From the NCBI GenBank assembly GCA_947629425.1, contig CANRDR010000098.1, forward strand, positions 1 to 5,971: a stretch of DNA of 5,971 nucleotides, in the 5' to 3' direction. The stretch comes from an uncultured Bacilli bacterium. Lineage in GTDB: Bacteria; Bacillota_I; Bacilli_A; RF39; UBA660. This document shows, in pieces, positions 5,810 to 5,971 of this stretch; the first letter of the stretch is position 1; the number at the start of each line of letters is the position of its first letter. Under the pieces are notes generated by a model. That model had not been told where the DNA came from. It was given only the letters and a program-made list of their open reading frames with translations, and did no database searches. The position numbers were made by a program, and so were the translations under genes.

Positions 5810-5971
5810 TATTGTAAGAAAAATTTGTTGTTATTATTAATACTTGCGAGTAATTAAATTATAAAGTATAATGTAAATAGAGTAAGATAGTACTCAAGAA
5901 ATTAAAAATTATATACGAAGGATTAAATTATATAACCAATCTCTCTCATAAGAACATTTGTTTGGTATGGG
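5810..5971. other. Gene-free right edge with possible structured leader
   Basis: After the TAA at 5807-5809 no frame has codon use like the neighbouring genes. The stretch holds the promoter described separately, a short hairpin just after its start (GAGTA 5880-5884 with TACTC 5891-5895), and ACCAA (5935-5939) that could pair with TTGGT (5962-5966). The last 40 bases are visibly richer in G+C (14 of 40) than the rest. No clear terminator for the NlpC/P60 gene is seen. No tRNA, rRNA or riboswitch class I know could be matched. Confidence 0.4.
5844..5872 (+). promoter_or_regulatory. Promoter reading out of the right edge
   Basis: TTGCGA (5844-5849, four of six) is spaced 17 nt from a perfect TATAAT (5867-5872). 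Transcription would start near 5879 and run at least 90 nt to the window edge without a convincing start codon with ribosome-binding site, so the transcript has a long leader or is a non-coding RNA. This contrasts with the 10-20 nt leaders of the other genes here. Confidence 0.55.

Noticed and set aside
5909..5971. Minus-strand frame giving PIPNKCSYERDWLYNLILRI and a stop, as the end of a convergent gene
   Set aside because: Its codons (ATC, CTT, CGT) are unlike the strongly AT-ending usage of all neighbours, and a second minus frame is equally open for 15 codons; neither can be preferred.
5879..5971. T-box leader or other known riboswitch
   Set aside because: The TGGNACCGCG-type antiterminator and the stem I motifs of a T-box are absent from the visible part, and purine, SAM, TPP, lysine and c-di-GMP signatures were not found; the window ends too soon to exclude a rarer class.

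Overview
The window is very AT-rich: G+C is about a fifth to a quarter by eye, Leu is mostly TTA, Arg mostly AGA, Ile is rich in ATA, and every complete gene ends in TAA. Trp is read from TGG and no gene needs an in-frame TGA, so the standard bacterial code fits. Shine-Dalgarno signals of the GGTGA/AGGAG type, a YitT-family membrane protein, a TIGR01212-type radical SAM protein and a cell-wall-directed NlpC/P60 protein together suggest a low-GC Firmicute, perhaps one of the uncultured reduced-genome gut Bacilli. The taxonomy is inference only. A wall-less mycoplasma is less likely because of the code and the NlpC/P60 protein.

Layout. 1-38: possible tail of an upstream + strand gene. 93-998 (+): YitT-family membrane protein. 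999-1481 (-): small DUF6512-like membrane protein. 1552-2553 (+): one-domain Clp-type AAA+ ATPase. 2613-3434 (+): small HipA/CtkA-like kinase. 3435-4364 (-): TIGR01212/YhcC-like radical SAM protein. 4478-5809 (+): membrane-anchored Big_2 plus NlpC/P60 protein. 5810-5971: no convincing gene, but a good promoter and a possible structured leader for something beyond the edge. Start codons were chosen by Shine-Dalgarno position, which shortens three of the longest open frames (genes at 999, 2613 and 3435).

The part most worth attention is the central pair: a Clp-like D1 ATPase module with no N-domain, no middle domain, no D2 and no recognisable aromatic pore loop, followed in the same direction by a minimal HipA-fold kinase with no HipB-like antitoxin. 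The two are bounded by genes on the opposite strand. The kinase has its own near-consensus promoter, so functional linkage is a hypothesis and not a demonstrated operon.

The region is packed unusually tightly. Both convergent gene pairs have stop codons that directly abut (998/999 and 3434/3435), and their likely bidirectional terminators lie inside the coding ends. Promoters sit so close to the ribosome-binding sites that predicted leaders are about 10-20 nt. The remaining genes look like ordinary housekeeping or envelope functions with no evident pathway link to the central pair.
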